From Streptomyces sp. NBC_01707 (GTDB lineage Bacteria > Actinomycetota > Actinomycetes > Streptomycetales > Streptomycetaceae), in contig NZ_CP109190.1 of assembly GCF_041438805.1 (NCBI RefSeq), forward strand, positions 4,650,001 through 4,714,000: a stretch of 64,000 nt of DNA. Reading direction: 5' to 3'. Below, piece by piece: positions 34,027 through 42,364 of the stretch. The notes below the pieces were generated by a model, which was not told the origin of the DNA, searched no databases, and saw nothing but the letters and a program-made list of their open reading frames with translations. The position numbers were made by a program, and so were the translations under genes. Positions within the stretch are counted from its first letter, which is position 1; every line of letters begins with the position of its first letter.

Positions 34027-34044
34027 AGTGCACTGTATTGCACT
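34027..34044. promoter_or_regulatory. Inverted repeat in the LysR/EamA intergenic region
   Basis: AGTGCA and TGCACT flank CTGTAT in an 18-bp dyad, and a third copy of the half-site (CTGCACT) lies about 18 bp further on. Such repeats between divergent LysR and exporter genes normally form the regulator's binding region. Confidence 0.55.
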
Positions 34045-34151
34045 TCATGATTGAAGATACTGCACTCTTGTGGCGTGGATGTTTTCTTTACCGTAGAGAC
34101 CTCCGCGCGGCGCGTGAAATGCCGAATGCGCTCCCGTTATGCTGCCGACGC

Positions 34152-35036
34152 ATGAGCACAGGACAGGGCCGCGGCGTCGAGCTGCGCCACTTGCGGGCCT
34201 TCCTCGCCGTCGCCGACGCGGGCAACGTCACCCGCGCCGCGGCCGCGCTCCGGCTCACCCAGCCCGCCGTCTCCCGCACCCTCGCCGCCCTTGAGCAGCA
34301 TCTCGGTGTCCGGCTCGTGGACCGCTCCACCCATCACCTCGCCCTGACCCCCGAGGGCGTCGTCTTCCGCGACAAGGCGGCCGCCGCGGTCGCCGCCTTC
34401 GACGAGGCGGTCGACTCCGGTGGCCTGCGCCACTGGCCACTGCGGCTCGGACACGCCTGGTCCGCGTTCGGCCCGTACACCACACCGCTGCTCCGCAGCT
34501 GGCAGGAGCGGTACCCGGAGACCCCTCTCGAACTGCTGCGGATCGACGACCGCACGGCCGGGCTCACCCGCGGCGAGGTCGACGCGGCATTGCTGCGCGG
34601 GCCCGTCGACGCGCCGGGGCTCGTCACCGAGGTGCTGTTCAGCGAGGACCGGGTGGCGGCGGTGACCGCGGACGGACCCCTCGCCGCACACGCCACGCTC
34701 CGCCTCGCCGATCTGGCGGACGGCACGGTCGTCCTCAACACCGTCTCCGGCACCACCACGGTCGGCCTGTGGCCGCCGCACGCCCGCCCCGCCGCCACCC
34801 TCACCGTCGCCAACACCGACGACTGGCTGACCGCCATCGCCGCCGGGCGCGGCTCCGGGGTGTCGGTCTCCTCCACCGCCGACATGCATCCGCACGCCGG
34901 GGTCGCGTACCGCCCGCTCGTCGACGCCCCGACCGTGCCGCTGTTGCTCGCCCGCCGCGACGCACCCGGCCACCCGGCGCTGCCGAAGCTCGCCGCGATG
35001 GCCCGCGAGATCATCGGGGAAGACATCACCGGTTAA
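34152..35036 (+). CDS. LysR-family transcriptional regulator
   Basis: A 294-residue regulator with winged helix-turn-helix at residues 8-66 (NVTRAAAALRLTQPAVSRTLAALEQ split around the recognition helix) and a periplasmic-binding-like effector domain from about residue 88. It is divergent from the EamA exporter and probably controls it in response to the exported metabolite. The ATG 34152 start places the helix-turn-helix at the usual distance from the N-terminus and removes an upstream extension through the operator region. Confidence 0.9.
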   Translation: MSTGQGRGVELRHLRAFLAVADAGNVTRAAAALRLTQPAVSRTLAALEQHLGVRLVDRSTHHLALTPEGVVFRDKAAAAVAAFDEAVDSGGLRHWPLRLGHAWSAFGPYTTPLLRSWQERYPETPLELLRIDDRTAGLTRGEVDAALLRGPVDAPGLVTEVLFSEDRVAAVTADGPLAAHATLRLADLADGTVVLNTVSGTTTVGLWPPHARPAATLTVANTDDWLTAIAAGRGSGVSVSSTADMHPHAGVAYRPLVDAPTVPLLLARRDAPGHPALPKLAAMAREIIGEDITG

Positions 35037-35072
35037 GGGAATTTCCCCGCCCGGCAAGGCAGTTGGGGTGCT

Positions 35073-36257
35073 TTGAAAGCCGGACACAGGCCGGCCGCCA
35101 TCTGGGGGATCACCTTGCCGAACGACATCACCGTGCACGGCACGGTCGCACCGGGCTTCGAAGGCGTACGGGAGACCTACACCGCCGTACTCGCCGAGGA
35201 CACCACCGAGCCCGGGTCCCAGCTCGCGGTGCGGCTGCACGGCCGGACGGTCGTCGATCTCTGGGCCGGGGACGGGATCGAGGCCGATTCACTGCTCGCC
35301 GTGTACTCGTCCACCAAGGGCGCCGCGCACCTGGTCGTCGCGCTGCTGGTCCAGGACGGCGTTCTCGACCTGGACCGTACGGTCGCCTCCTACTGGCCCG
35401 CTTTCGCCGCCGAGGGCAAGGACGCGCTGACCCTGCGGCAGTTGCTCGCGCACGCCTCCGGAGCGATCGGGGTGGAGGGCGGGTTCAGCGACGAGGAGCT
35501 GGCCGACGACCGGCTGCTCGCCGCCCGGCTGGCGGAGCAGAAGCCGTTCTGGACGCCCGGTACGGCGTACGGGTATCACGGCCTGGTGATCGGGGCCCTC
35601 ACCGGTGAAGTGGTGCGCCGGGTCACCGGGCGGTCGATCCAGGAGCTCTTCGAGGAGCGGATCAGGGCCCCGTACGGGCTGGACTTCTTTCTGGGGCAGC
35701 CCGAGGCGCTCGAAGCACGCTACGTCGCCGTCCGGCCGATGGCGCCCACGCCGGAGCAGGCAGCCGCACTCGCGCTCGACGCGATCGATCCGAAGAGCCT
35801 CAGGGCCGTCGCATTCAACTACCCGACCGACCTGATCACGTGGATCAACGAACCGTCCGTGCGGGCGCTCGGCCCGGCCTCGGTGGGTGGTGTGGGATCG
35901 GCGCGCGGGCTGGCCGGGATGTACGAGGCCGCCATCTCGGAGGTGGACGGCCGGGCTCCGCTGCTCAAGGCGGAGACGCTCGCCGAGTTCACCCGGCTGC
36001 ACGCGGTGGGCACCGACCTGGTGACCGGCGAGGAGGACCACTTCGGCCTCGGCTTCGAGCGGCCGGCCGTGCGGTATCCGTCGCTGGGCGAGAGGGCGTT
36101 CGGGCACTGCGGCGCGGCGGGGTCGCAGGCGCTTGCCGATCCGGCCAGTGGGGTGGCGTACGGGTACACGCGGCGGCGCTATGCCTTTCCCGGCGGGGCG
36201 GCGCCGGAGAACGAGCGGTTGGTGGCGGCGGTGGTGCGGGCGGTCGCCACGCGCTGA
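35073..36257 (+). CDS. Beta-lactamase-fold serine hydrolase/esterase
   Basis: A 394-residue class C-like hydrolase (esterase EstB/carboxylesterase VIII type). The SxxK motif is SSTK near residue 79, the second motif is YGYHGL near 167 in place of YxN, and the third is HCGAAG near 346 in place of KTG. There is no signal peptide, so it is cytoplasmic and probably not a true beta-lactamase. TTG 35073 begins the listed form. A second TTG about 42 bp later, preceded by GGGGG at good spacing, may be the real start. It follows the LysR gene by 36 bp on the same strand. Confidence 0.85.
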   Translation: MKAGHRPAAIWGITLPNDITVHGTVAPGFEGVRETYTAVLAEDTTEPGSQLAVRLHGRTVVDLWAGDGIEADSLLAVYSSTKGAAHLVVALLVQDGVLDLDRTVASYWPAFAAEGKDALTLRQLLAHASGAIGVEGGFSDEELADDRLLAARLAEQKPFWTPGTAYGYHGLVIGALTGEVVRRVTGRSIQELFEERIRAPYGLDFFLGQPEALEARYVAVRPMAPTPEQAAALALDAIDPKSLRAVAFNYPTDLITWINEPSVRALGPASVGGVGSARGLAGMYEAAISEVDGRAPLLKAETLAEFTRLHAVGTDLVTGEEDHFGLGFERPAVRYPSLGERAFGHCGAAGSQALADPASGVAYGYTRRRYAFPGGAAPENERLVAAVVRAVATR

Positions 36258-36265
36258 CAGCGCGT

Positions 36266-36298
36266 GGGGCGGGGATGTTCCGCTCCCCACCCCGCCCC
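36266..36298. terminator. GC-rich stem-loop after the serine hydrolase
   Basis: GGGGCGGGG and CCCCGCCCC pair around a 15-base loop, 9 bp after the stop codon, with TT following. It lies between convergent genes and probably terminates transcription. Confidence 0.55.
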
Positions 36299-36377
36299 TT
36301 CCCGAACCCGGAACTCCGCCCCCGGGCCTCCTTGCTCGATCGCCGCACGGGCTCGGGCGCTGCCGCGGGCACGTGGG

Positions 36378-39197
36378 TCAGATCGGGTGGGTGTCGGTAC
36401 CCTTCAGGCCTTCTGCCAGCAGCTCCGCCAGGTGTCTCGACCGCACGCCTGCCAGCTGTGCCAGCTGGGTCCGGCAGGAGAAGCCGTCAGCCAGGATGTC
36501 CGTGCCGGGTTCCGCACTCCGTACCGACGGCAGCAACTGCTCCTCCGCGCATGCCACCGACACCCCCCAGTGGCCCCGTTCGAAACCGAAGTTCCCCGCC
36601 AGTCCGCAGCAGCCACCGGCCAGCTCCCCGTCCAGTCCGGCGCGTTCGCGCAGCCGTCGTTCCGCCGCGTCGCCCAGGACCGCGTGCTGGTGGCAGTGGG
36701 TCTGGCCGGCGACCGGGCGGTCCAGGCGCGGCGGTTGCCAGTCGGGGGCGTACTCCTCCAAGTACTGCGCCAACGTGCGTACGGATGCCGCAAGTTCGGT
36801 GGCGCGGGGGTCGTCGGGGAGGAGTTCCGGGAGGTCCGTACGGAGGGTGGCGGCGCAGCTCGGTTCGAGGACGACGAGCGGGTCGCCGAGGGAGGGCCCC
36901 ATCCGGTCCAGCGTGCGGCGCATGACCCTGCGGGCCTTGTCCAGCTGGCCCGTGGATACGTAGGTGAGCCCGCAGCACACACCCCGCCCCGGATGCACGG
37001 CTGTCCGGCCCGCCGCCTCCAGGACCCGGACCGCCGCCCTGCCGACCTCCGGGGAGAGATGGTCGGTGAAGGTGTCCGGCCAGACCGCCACCACCCGGTC
37101 GCCCGACAGGAGTACCGGACCCCGGCGCCTGCGCTTGGCCGCCCACCGGGTGAACGTCTCCCCCGCCAGAACCGGAATCGTCCGCTCCGCAGCAACGCCC
37201 GCGAGCCGTTTCGCCAGTGCGGCGAGCGGGCGGATCCGGGCCAGCGCGTTCAGCACGGGCGCGAACGGGGCCGCGAGCCGCAGCCACCCCGGCAGCCGGC
37301 CCATCACGTAGTGGGCGGCGGGGCGCAGCCGCCGCCGGTAGTGGTGGTGCAGGAACTCCGCCTTGTACGTGGCCATGTCCACGCCCACCGGGCAGTCGCT
37401 GCGGCATCCTTTGCAGGACAGGCACAGGTCGAGCGCGTCCCGGACCTCCTTCGACCGCCAGCCGTCCGTGATCACCTCACCCGCGAGCATCTCGTGCAGC
37501 AGCCGGGCCCGGCCACGGGTGGAGTGCTCCTCCTCGCCGGTCGCCCGGAACGACGGGCACATCACGCCCGCACCCGGCGGCTGCGCCGTACGGCACTTCG
37601 CGACGCCGACACACCTCCGTACGGCGGCCGAGAAGTCGCCGTCGTCGTGCGGGTAGCCGAAGGTGACGTCCACCGGGCGCCTCGGCAGGACGTCGAAGCG
37701 GAGGTTCTCGTCGAGGCGGGCCGGTCGGGCGAGCATCCCGGGGTTCATGCCGCCGTCGGGGTCCCAGAGATCCTTGAACCGACCGAAGAGCGCGACGAGT
37801 TCGTCCCCGTACATGCGCGGAAGCAGCTCGGCCCGGGCCTGCCCGTCGCCGTGTTCCCCGCTCAGTGAGCCGCCGTGCGCGACGACGAGCGTGGCCATCT
37901 CCTCGGAGAAGCTGCGGAACCGGGCCACGCCGTCACCGCTCAGGAGGTCGAAGTCGATCCGCACATGGATGCAGCCGTCGCCGAAGTGCCCGTACGGTGT
38001 GCCGCGCAGTCCGTGGGCGGTGAGCAGGGCGCGGAATTCGCGCAGGTAGGGGCCGAGGCGGGCGGGCGGCACGGCGCAGTCCTCCCAGCCGGGCCAGGCC
38101 TCGCTGCCGTCGGGCATCCGGGTCGCGGTGCCGGATGCGTCCTCCCGGATGCGCCACAGGGCGCGCTGCCCGGCCGGGTCGGTGACGACGGTCGCGTCCA
38201 CCGCGTCGGCCGCCCGCAGGATCTGTTCCGCGCGTGCCCGTGCCTCGGCCGGGGTGGCGCCACCCGTCTCGACGAAGAGCCAGGCTCCGCCGCGCGGCAG
38301 ACCGGCCGGTTCGCGTACCAGATCGGCTGCCATGCCCTCGACCGTCAGCGGGCAGTACGGAAGGAGGCCGGGGGCGGCTTCGGCGGCCGCCGACTCGTCG
38401 GCGTACCCGAGTACGGCGAGGGCGCGGCCCTCGGGGGCCTCGACCAGCCGTACGGTCGCCTCCGTCACCACCCCGAGCGTCCCCTCGCTGCCGCAGAAGG
38501 CGCGGGCGAGGTCCGGTCCGCGCTCCGGGAGCAGGGCGTCGAGGGCGTACCCGGAGATCCGGCGCGGCAGCTCGGGGAAGCCGGTGCGCAGCAGGGCGAG
38601 ATGGCTGTCGGCCAGTTCGCGCAGCCCGGCGGGGGCGCCGTCCCAGCGGCCCCGGCCCAGCCGCAGTGTGTCGCCGCCGTAGCGGGCGACGGTCAGGGCT
38701 TCGACGTTGTCGGCCGTGGTGCCCCAGGCCACCGAGTGCGAGCCGCAGGAGTTGTTGCCGATCATCCCGCCGAGCGTGCAGCGACTGTGCGTGGACGGGT
38801 CCGGGCCGAACGTGAGGCCGTACGGTGCGGCGGCCCGGCGCAGGTCGTCCAGGATCACGCCGGGCTGGACGACGGCCGTGCGGGCCCCGGCGTCCAGCTC
38901 CACGATCGACCGAAGATGGCGGGTGAGGTCCAGGACCACACCGGTGCCGGTGGCCTGCCCGGCGATCGAGGTCCCGCCGCCGCGCGGCACCACTGGCACC
39001 TCGTGCGCACGGCAGACGGCGAGCGCGGCGACGATGTCGTCGGCGTCGCGCGGGGCGACGACGCCGAGCGGTACACGACGGTAGTTGGAGGCGTCCATCG
39101 TCATCAGCGCCCGTGCGGTGGCGTCGAACTCCACCTCTCCGCGCACCGCGCCGGAGAGGGCCCGCACAAGAGAGGTCCGCGTCTGCTCGTCGGTCAT
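36378..39197 (-). CDS. FAD-binding and Fe-S oxidoreductase, GlcD/LldD2-GlpC fusion type
   Basis: A 939-residue fusion. Residues about 30-480 form a VAO-type FAD domain (PRGGGTSIAGQATG; MIGNNSCGSHSVAWG; FCGSEGTLGVVTEA; SGEHGDGQAR; MNPGM), as in D-lactate, glycolate and 2-hydroxyglutarate dehydrogenases. Residues about 510-940 are a GlpC/GlcF-like unit with CLSCKGCRSDCP for a 4Fe-4S cluster, an earlier partial cluster motif (KCR, VMCPS) and two CCG-type motifs (VCCGLTY, GCCGLAGNFG) that ligate a non-cubane or quinone-linked cluster. It probably oxidises a 2-hydroxyacid and passes electrons towards the respiratory chain. The substrate is undetermined. Confidence 0.9.
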   Translation of the reverse strand: MTDEQTRTSLVRALSGAVRGEVEFDATARALMTMDASNYRRVPLGVVAPRDADDIVAALAVCRAHEVPVVPRGGGTSIAGQATGTGVVLDLTRHLRSIVELDAGARTAVVQPGVILDDLRRAAAPYGLTFGPDPSTHSRCTLGGMIGNNSCGSHSVAWGTTADNVEALTVARYGGDTLRLGRGRWDGAPAGLRELADSHLALLRTGFPELPRRISGYALDALLPERGPDLARAFCGSEGTLGVVTEATVRLVEAPEGRALAVLGYADESAAAEAAPGLLPYCPLTVEGMAADLVREPAGLPRGGAWLFVETGGATPAEARARAEQILRAADAVDATVVTDPAGQRALWRIREDASGTATRMPDGSEAWPGWEDCAVPPARLGPYLREFRALLTAHGLRGTPYGHFGDGCIHVRIDFDLLSGDGVARFRSFSEEMATLVVAHGGSLSGEHGDGQARAELLPRMYGDELVALFGRFKDLWDPDGGMNPGMLARPARLDENLRFDVLPRRPVDVTFGYPHDDGDFSAAVRRCVGVAKCRTAQPPGAGVMCPSFRATGEEEHSTRGRARLLHEMLAGEVITDGWRSKEVRDALDLCLSCKGCRSDCPVGVDMATYKAEFLHHHYRRRLRPAAHYVMGRLPGWLRLAAPFAPVLNALARIRPLAALAKRLAGVAAERTIPVLAGETFTRWAAKRRRRGPVLLSGDRVVAVWPDTFTDHLSPEVGRAAVRVLEAAGRTAVHPGRGVCCGLTYVSTGQLDKARRVMRRTLDRMGPSLGDPLVVLEPSCAATLRTDLPELLPDDPRATELAASVRTLAQYLEEYAPDWQPPRLDRPVAGQTHCHQHAVLGDAAERRLRERAGLDGELAGGCCGLAGNFGFERGHWGVSVACAEEQLLPSVRSAEPGTDILADGFSCRTQLAQLAGVRSRHLAELLAEGLKGTDTHPI

Positions 39198-39482
39198 ACG
39201 CCCAGGATGCCGCCGATCGTCCCGCCGACCTGGCCACTGGAGCCGCCACCCCTCGCGTTTCCCCTGAATACGTCAGTACGTCGGAATACGTCGGAATACG
39301 TCAGCCCTGCGGTCGCATACGTAACAAAGAAAGCCGCAAGCGCTTCCCAAACAGATCGTCAATTCTCATATAGTGACCTCGACTTGATTAGGAATTATCA
39401 GCTCCAGTTACGCCTTCACCCTCTCCCGTGCCGAAGTGTCCCGATCCGCCCTGTCCGTCACCGTCCGCCCCAAGGACTCCGC
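39198..39482. other. Upstream region of the conservon
   Basis: The 285-bp gap between divergent genes holds a repeat array at 39266-39303 and an AT-rich tract at about 39355-39410 that probably contains the conservon promoter. No gene is seen. Confidence 0.5.
39266..39303. repeat. TACGTC direct-repeat array upstream of cvnA
   Basis: GAATACGTCA, GTACGTCG, GAATACGTCG and GAATACGTCA follow one another without gaps, giving four TACGTC cores at 10, 8 and 10-bp spacing. A fifth related word, ATACGT, lies about 20 bp downstream. Helical-turn spacing suggests a multi-site protein-binding region. Confidence 0.6.
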
Positions 39483-40925
39483 TTGCGCTCCTCATCCCGG
39501 CCGACCGCACTGGCCCTGCTGGTCTCGGCGGCCGTCACCGGTTCCTGCTGCCTGTGGGCGGTCGGCGCCGCCCCCGCCTCGGTAAGGACCCCGCTGGCCT
39601 GGGGGGCGGGCGCCGCCGCCGTGCTCCTTTCGGTCGCCGTGGCCGCCGCCGTGCACGCCCGGGCCACCATGCGCCTGCTGCGCGCGCGTCACGCGGCGCA
39701 GGCCGAGCGGTTCACCGCGGAGACCTCGCGGCTGGTGTCGTCGTCCGCGGCCGAGGCCCAGCGGTTCACCGCGGAGACGGCCAGGATCAAGGCCGCCGCC
39801 ACGGCCGAGACCGCCCGGATCGCCGAGCAGGCGGCCGCCGAGACCGCCCGGCTGGGCGCCGACGTGGAACAGCTGACCGCCCGCGCGGCCCGCAGCGCCA
39901 CCGAGCGCTCCGCCGCGGTCGCCGCGTGCGCCAATGCCGCGGGCCGGATGCAGGCCCTGGCCACGAGCATGCTCGCCGACCTGCGTGAGATGGAGCACCG
40001 GCACTCCGCCGAGGACATCCTCGGCGATCTGCTGCATCTGGACCACCGCACCGCCCAGGTCGGCCGGGTGGCCGACTCCATCGCCGTACTGACCGGTGCC
40101 CGCTCCGGGCGTCGGTGGGCGAAGCCGATCGTGATGGAGTCCATCCTGCGCGGTGCGATGGGCCGGATCGGCGGCTATCAGCGGGTACGTCTCCACTCGA
40201 CCAGTGATGTCGCGATCGCCGGTCACGCCGCCGAGGGCGTCATGCACGCCCTCGCCGAACTCCTCGACAACGCTGCCAACTTCTCGCCGCCCACCGCGGA
40301 AGTCCATGTGTACGTCGAGGAGGTGCCGGCCGGTGTCGTGCTGACGGTCGAGGACAGCGGCCTGGTGATGAGCGATGTTCAGTTGCGGCGCGCCGAACGC
40401 GCGGTGTCCGCCACCGACCAGGACCTGACCGGCCTGTCGGGCACCCGGCTCGGCCTGGCCGTCGTCGGCCGACTGGCCCGTAAGCACGGTCTGACGGTGT
40501 CGTTCCGGCCGTCCGCGCGGGGCGGCACGGGGGCATTGATGATGCTCCCCCAGGAGCTCATCACCCGGACCCCGGTGAGCGTCCCCGCACCCGCCCCGGC
40601 CGACCCGGCGACCCACGCGCCGGCCGCCCGGCCGGAACCCGCCCACGACGCGGCGGACACGGCGCCGAAGGCCGACACCGGCACCGAGCCCGGGACGGAC
40701 ACCGGCGCCGGCATCGAGCCCGAGCCCGTCACCGGCGACAGCGGACTGCCCAGGCGCACCCGCGGCCGCACCCTCGCCGCCGCCGAGGCCCGCGCCCGGA
40801 CCGACGGCGCCGACGCAACTCCCCGGCCCCGTACCGCCGACCCCAAGGAACAGGGAGCGCGCTTCAGCAGCTTCCGCCAGGCTGTACGGCCCAATTCCCC
40901 GCACCCGGAAGGCAACACCCGATGA
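39483..40925 (+). CDS. cvnA: Conservon sensor CvnA (histidine-kinase-like)
   Basis: A 480-residue membrane protein. Two N-terminal hydrophobic helices (about residues 8-30 and 38-58) precede a heptad-rich coiled coil with repeated FTAET and AETARI units, a dimerisation helix with EDILGDLLHLDHRTAQVGRVAD, and a HATPase domain (ALAELLDNAANFSPP; VEDSGLVMSD; LGLAVVGRLARKHG). The tail is Pro/Ala/Thr-rich. It lacks a normal response-regulator partner; conservon CvnA proteins work with CvnB-D in a G-protein-like membrane complex controlling development. TTG 39483 follows AAGGAC and was chosen over the longer frame, which crosses the promoter region. It overlaps cvnB by ATGA. Confidence 0.88.
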   Translation: MRSSSRPTALALLVSAAVTGSCCLWAVGAAPASVRTPLAWGAGAAAVLLSVAVAAAVHARATMRLLRARHAAQAERFTAETSRLVSSSAAEAQRFTAETARIKAAATAETARIAEQAAAETARLGADVEQLTARAARSATERSAAVAACANAAGRMQALATSMLADLREMEHRHSAEDILGDLLHLDHRTAQVGRVADSIAVLTGARSGRRWAKPIVMESILRGAMGRIGGYQRVRLHSTSDVAIAGHAAEGVMHALAELLDNAANFSPPTAEVHVYVEEVPAGVVLTVEDSGLVMSDVQLRRAERAVSATDQDLTGLSGTRLGLAVVGRLARKHGLTVSFRPSARGGTGALMMLPQELITRTPVSVPAPAPADPATHAPAARPEPAHDAADTAPKADTGTEPGTDTGAGIEPEPVTGDSGLPRRTRGRTLAAAEARARTDGADATPRPRTADPKEQGARFSSFRQAVRPNSPHPEGNTR

Positions 40926-41362
40926 CCGCGACCACCGACGAGAAGCTCAACTGGCTGCTGGAGGGGCTCCTGGAGCGCACCCCCGGTACCCGGCATGCCC
41001 TCGTCCTGTCCAGGGACGGCCTCAAGCTGTGCCGCACCCCCGAGCTCTCCGTCGACCAGGCCGACCAGCTGGCCGCGATCTCGGCCGGCATCCAGAGCCT
41101 GTCGCACGGCGCGTCCGTCGAGTTCGGCGACGGCACCGGCGGCGTACGGTCCGCGATGGCCGAGTTCTACGGCGGCGTGCTGTTCATCGTCGAGGCGGGC
41201 GCGGGCGCCCATCTCGCGGTCGTCGCCTCCGAGGACGCCGATGTCGGCCTCATCGGGCACAACATGAGCGAACTCGTCGAGCAGCTCGGCGAGCACCTCA
41301 GCGCCCCGCCGCGCTCCCCCTCGGACCCGGCCGCCACCGTCGACGCGACCGCCGACGTATGA
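40922..41362 (+). CDS. cvnB: Conservon protein CvnB (roadblock/LC7 domain)
   Basis: A 146-residue protein with a single roadblock/LC7 domain (LNWLLEGLLERTPGTRHALV start, EFYGGVLFIVEAGAGAHLAV core). Roadblock proteins of this type act as regulators, likely GTPase-activating partners, of small MglA-like GTPases; in conservons CvnB associates with CvnD and CvnA. Four-base overlaps on both sides couple its translation to cvnA and cvnC. Confidence 0.93.
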   Translation: MTATTDEKLNWLLEGLLERTPGTRHALVLSRDGLKLCRTPELSVDQADQLAAISAGIQSLSHGASVEFGDGTGGVRSAMAEFYGGVLFIVEAGAGAHLAVVASEDADVGLIGHNMSELVEQLGEHLSAPPRSPSDPAATVDATADV

Positions 41363-41721
41363 CCCGCCCCCGACCCGGCCGGGACGACGGTCCGGACCGG
41401 CTGTACACCCTCACCGGTGGCCGCAGCCGGTCCGATTCGGACGCGTTCGACCTGGTGACGCTGGTGGTCTCCGAATGCGAGCCGTCCCCCGGCATGCAGT
41501 CGGAGCACGTCACCATCCTGCGCATGTGCGAGCGCCCCACCGCGGTCGTGGAGATCGCGGCGGGCCTCGGCCTGCCGGTCAGCATCGTCCGGATCATGCT
41601 GTCCGATCTGCTGGACACCGGCCGGATCAGCGCCCGTCACCCCCGTACCGCCCGTGTCGCGGACCGGTTCCCCGACCCCGACATCCTGGAACAGGTGCTC
41701 GTTGGACTCCGTAACCTCTGA
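41359..41721 (+). CDS. cvnC: Conservon protein CvnC (DUF742)
   Basis: A 120-residue DUF742 protein with a winged-helix-like core (LTGGRS start, VTILRMCERPTAVVEIAAGL, then SIVRIMLSDLLDTGRI). Found only with CvnB and CvnD in actinobacteria, it is part of the same membrane-associated complex, exact role unknown. ATG 41359 overlaps cvnB by ATGA; its 3' end overlaps cvnD by 20 bp. Confidence 0.92.
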   Translation: MTRPRPGRDDGPDRLYTLTGGRSRSDSDAFDLVTLVVSECEPSPGMQSEHVTILRMCERPTAVVEIAAGLGLPVSIVRIMLSDLLDTGRISARHPRTARVADRFPDPDILEQVLVGLRNL

Positions 41722-42364
41722 CCGTTCCGCCCTGCAGGCGACGGCCGACAACGGACTGAAGATCGTCGTCGTCGGCGGCTTCGGGGTCGGCAAGACCACC
41801 ATGGTCCGTTCCGTCAGCGAGATCCGTCCGCTGAACACGGAAGAGACCATGACCCGCGCGGGCGAGACCGTCGACCGTCTCGACGGAGTGCACGCGAAGT
41901 CGTCCACGACCGTCGCCTTCGACTTCGGCCGGATCACGCTCGACGAACGCTCGGTGCTGTACCTGTTCGGCGCCCCCGGTCAGGAACGCTTCTGGTTCCT
42001 GTGGGACCGTCTGTTCTCGGGCACGCTCGGCGCCGTCGTCCTCGTCGACACCCGCCGGCTCGCCGACTCCTGGTACGCGATCGACCGCCTGGAGCACCAC
42101 GGCACGCCGTTCATCGTGGCGTGCAACGACTTCGGCGGCCCGCTCCACACCGAACAGCAGATACGTGAGGCGCTCGACCTCTCGGACGACGTACCCCTGG
42201 TGGAGTGCGACGCCCGGGACCGTTCGTCGAGCAAGTACGTACTGATCACGCTGGTCGAGCACCTCCATGCGCTCGCGCAGGGCAAGGTGCCCGCCCCGTC
42301 CGCCACCCGTCCGGGGACCGCGCCGGAACCCGCACCGCAGAAGACCCCGGAGCCCAGCTCGTGA
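41702..42364 (+). CDS. cvnD: Conservon GTPase CvnD (MglA/SRPRB-like)
   Basis: A 220-residue small GTPase. P-loop GGFGVGKTT at about residues 25-33, switch I region NTEETMT, switch II FGAPGQERFW in place of the canonical DxxGQ, and ACNDFGG at the place of NKxD, the altered form usual in conservon GTPases. The C-terminus is Pro-rich. It cycles with CvnB as presumed activating factor. The TTG start at 41702 lies within cvnC and matches the family N-terminus LDSVTSD. The stop overlaps the following P450 start (GTGA). Confidence 0.92.
   Translation: MDSVTSDRSALQATADNGLKIVVVGGFGVGKTTMVRSVSEIRPLNTEETMTRAGETVDRLDGVHAKSSTTVAFDFGRITLDERSVLYLFGAPGQERFWFLWDRLFSGTLGAVVLVDTRRLADSWYAIDRLEHHGTPFIVACNDFGGPLHTEQQIREALDLSDDVPLVECDARDRSSSKYVLITLVEHLHALAQGKVPAPSATRPGTAPEPAPQKTPEPSS

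Noticed and set aside
37875..40925. A 1016-codon plus-strand frame ending with cvnA
   Set aside because: The first 530 codons run antisense to the FAD/Fe-S gene and through the repeat-bearing promoter region; cvnA starts at TTG 39483.
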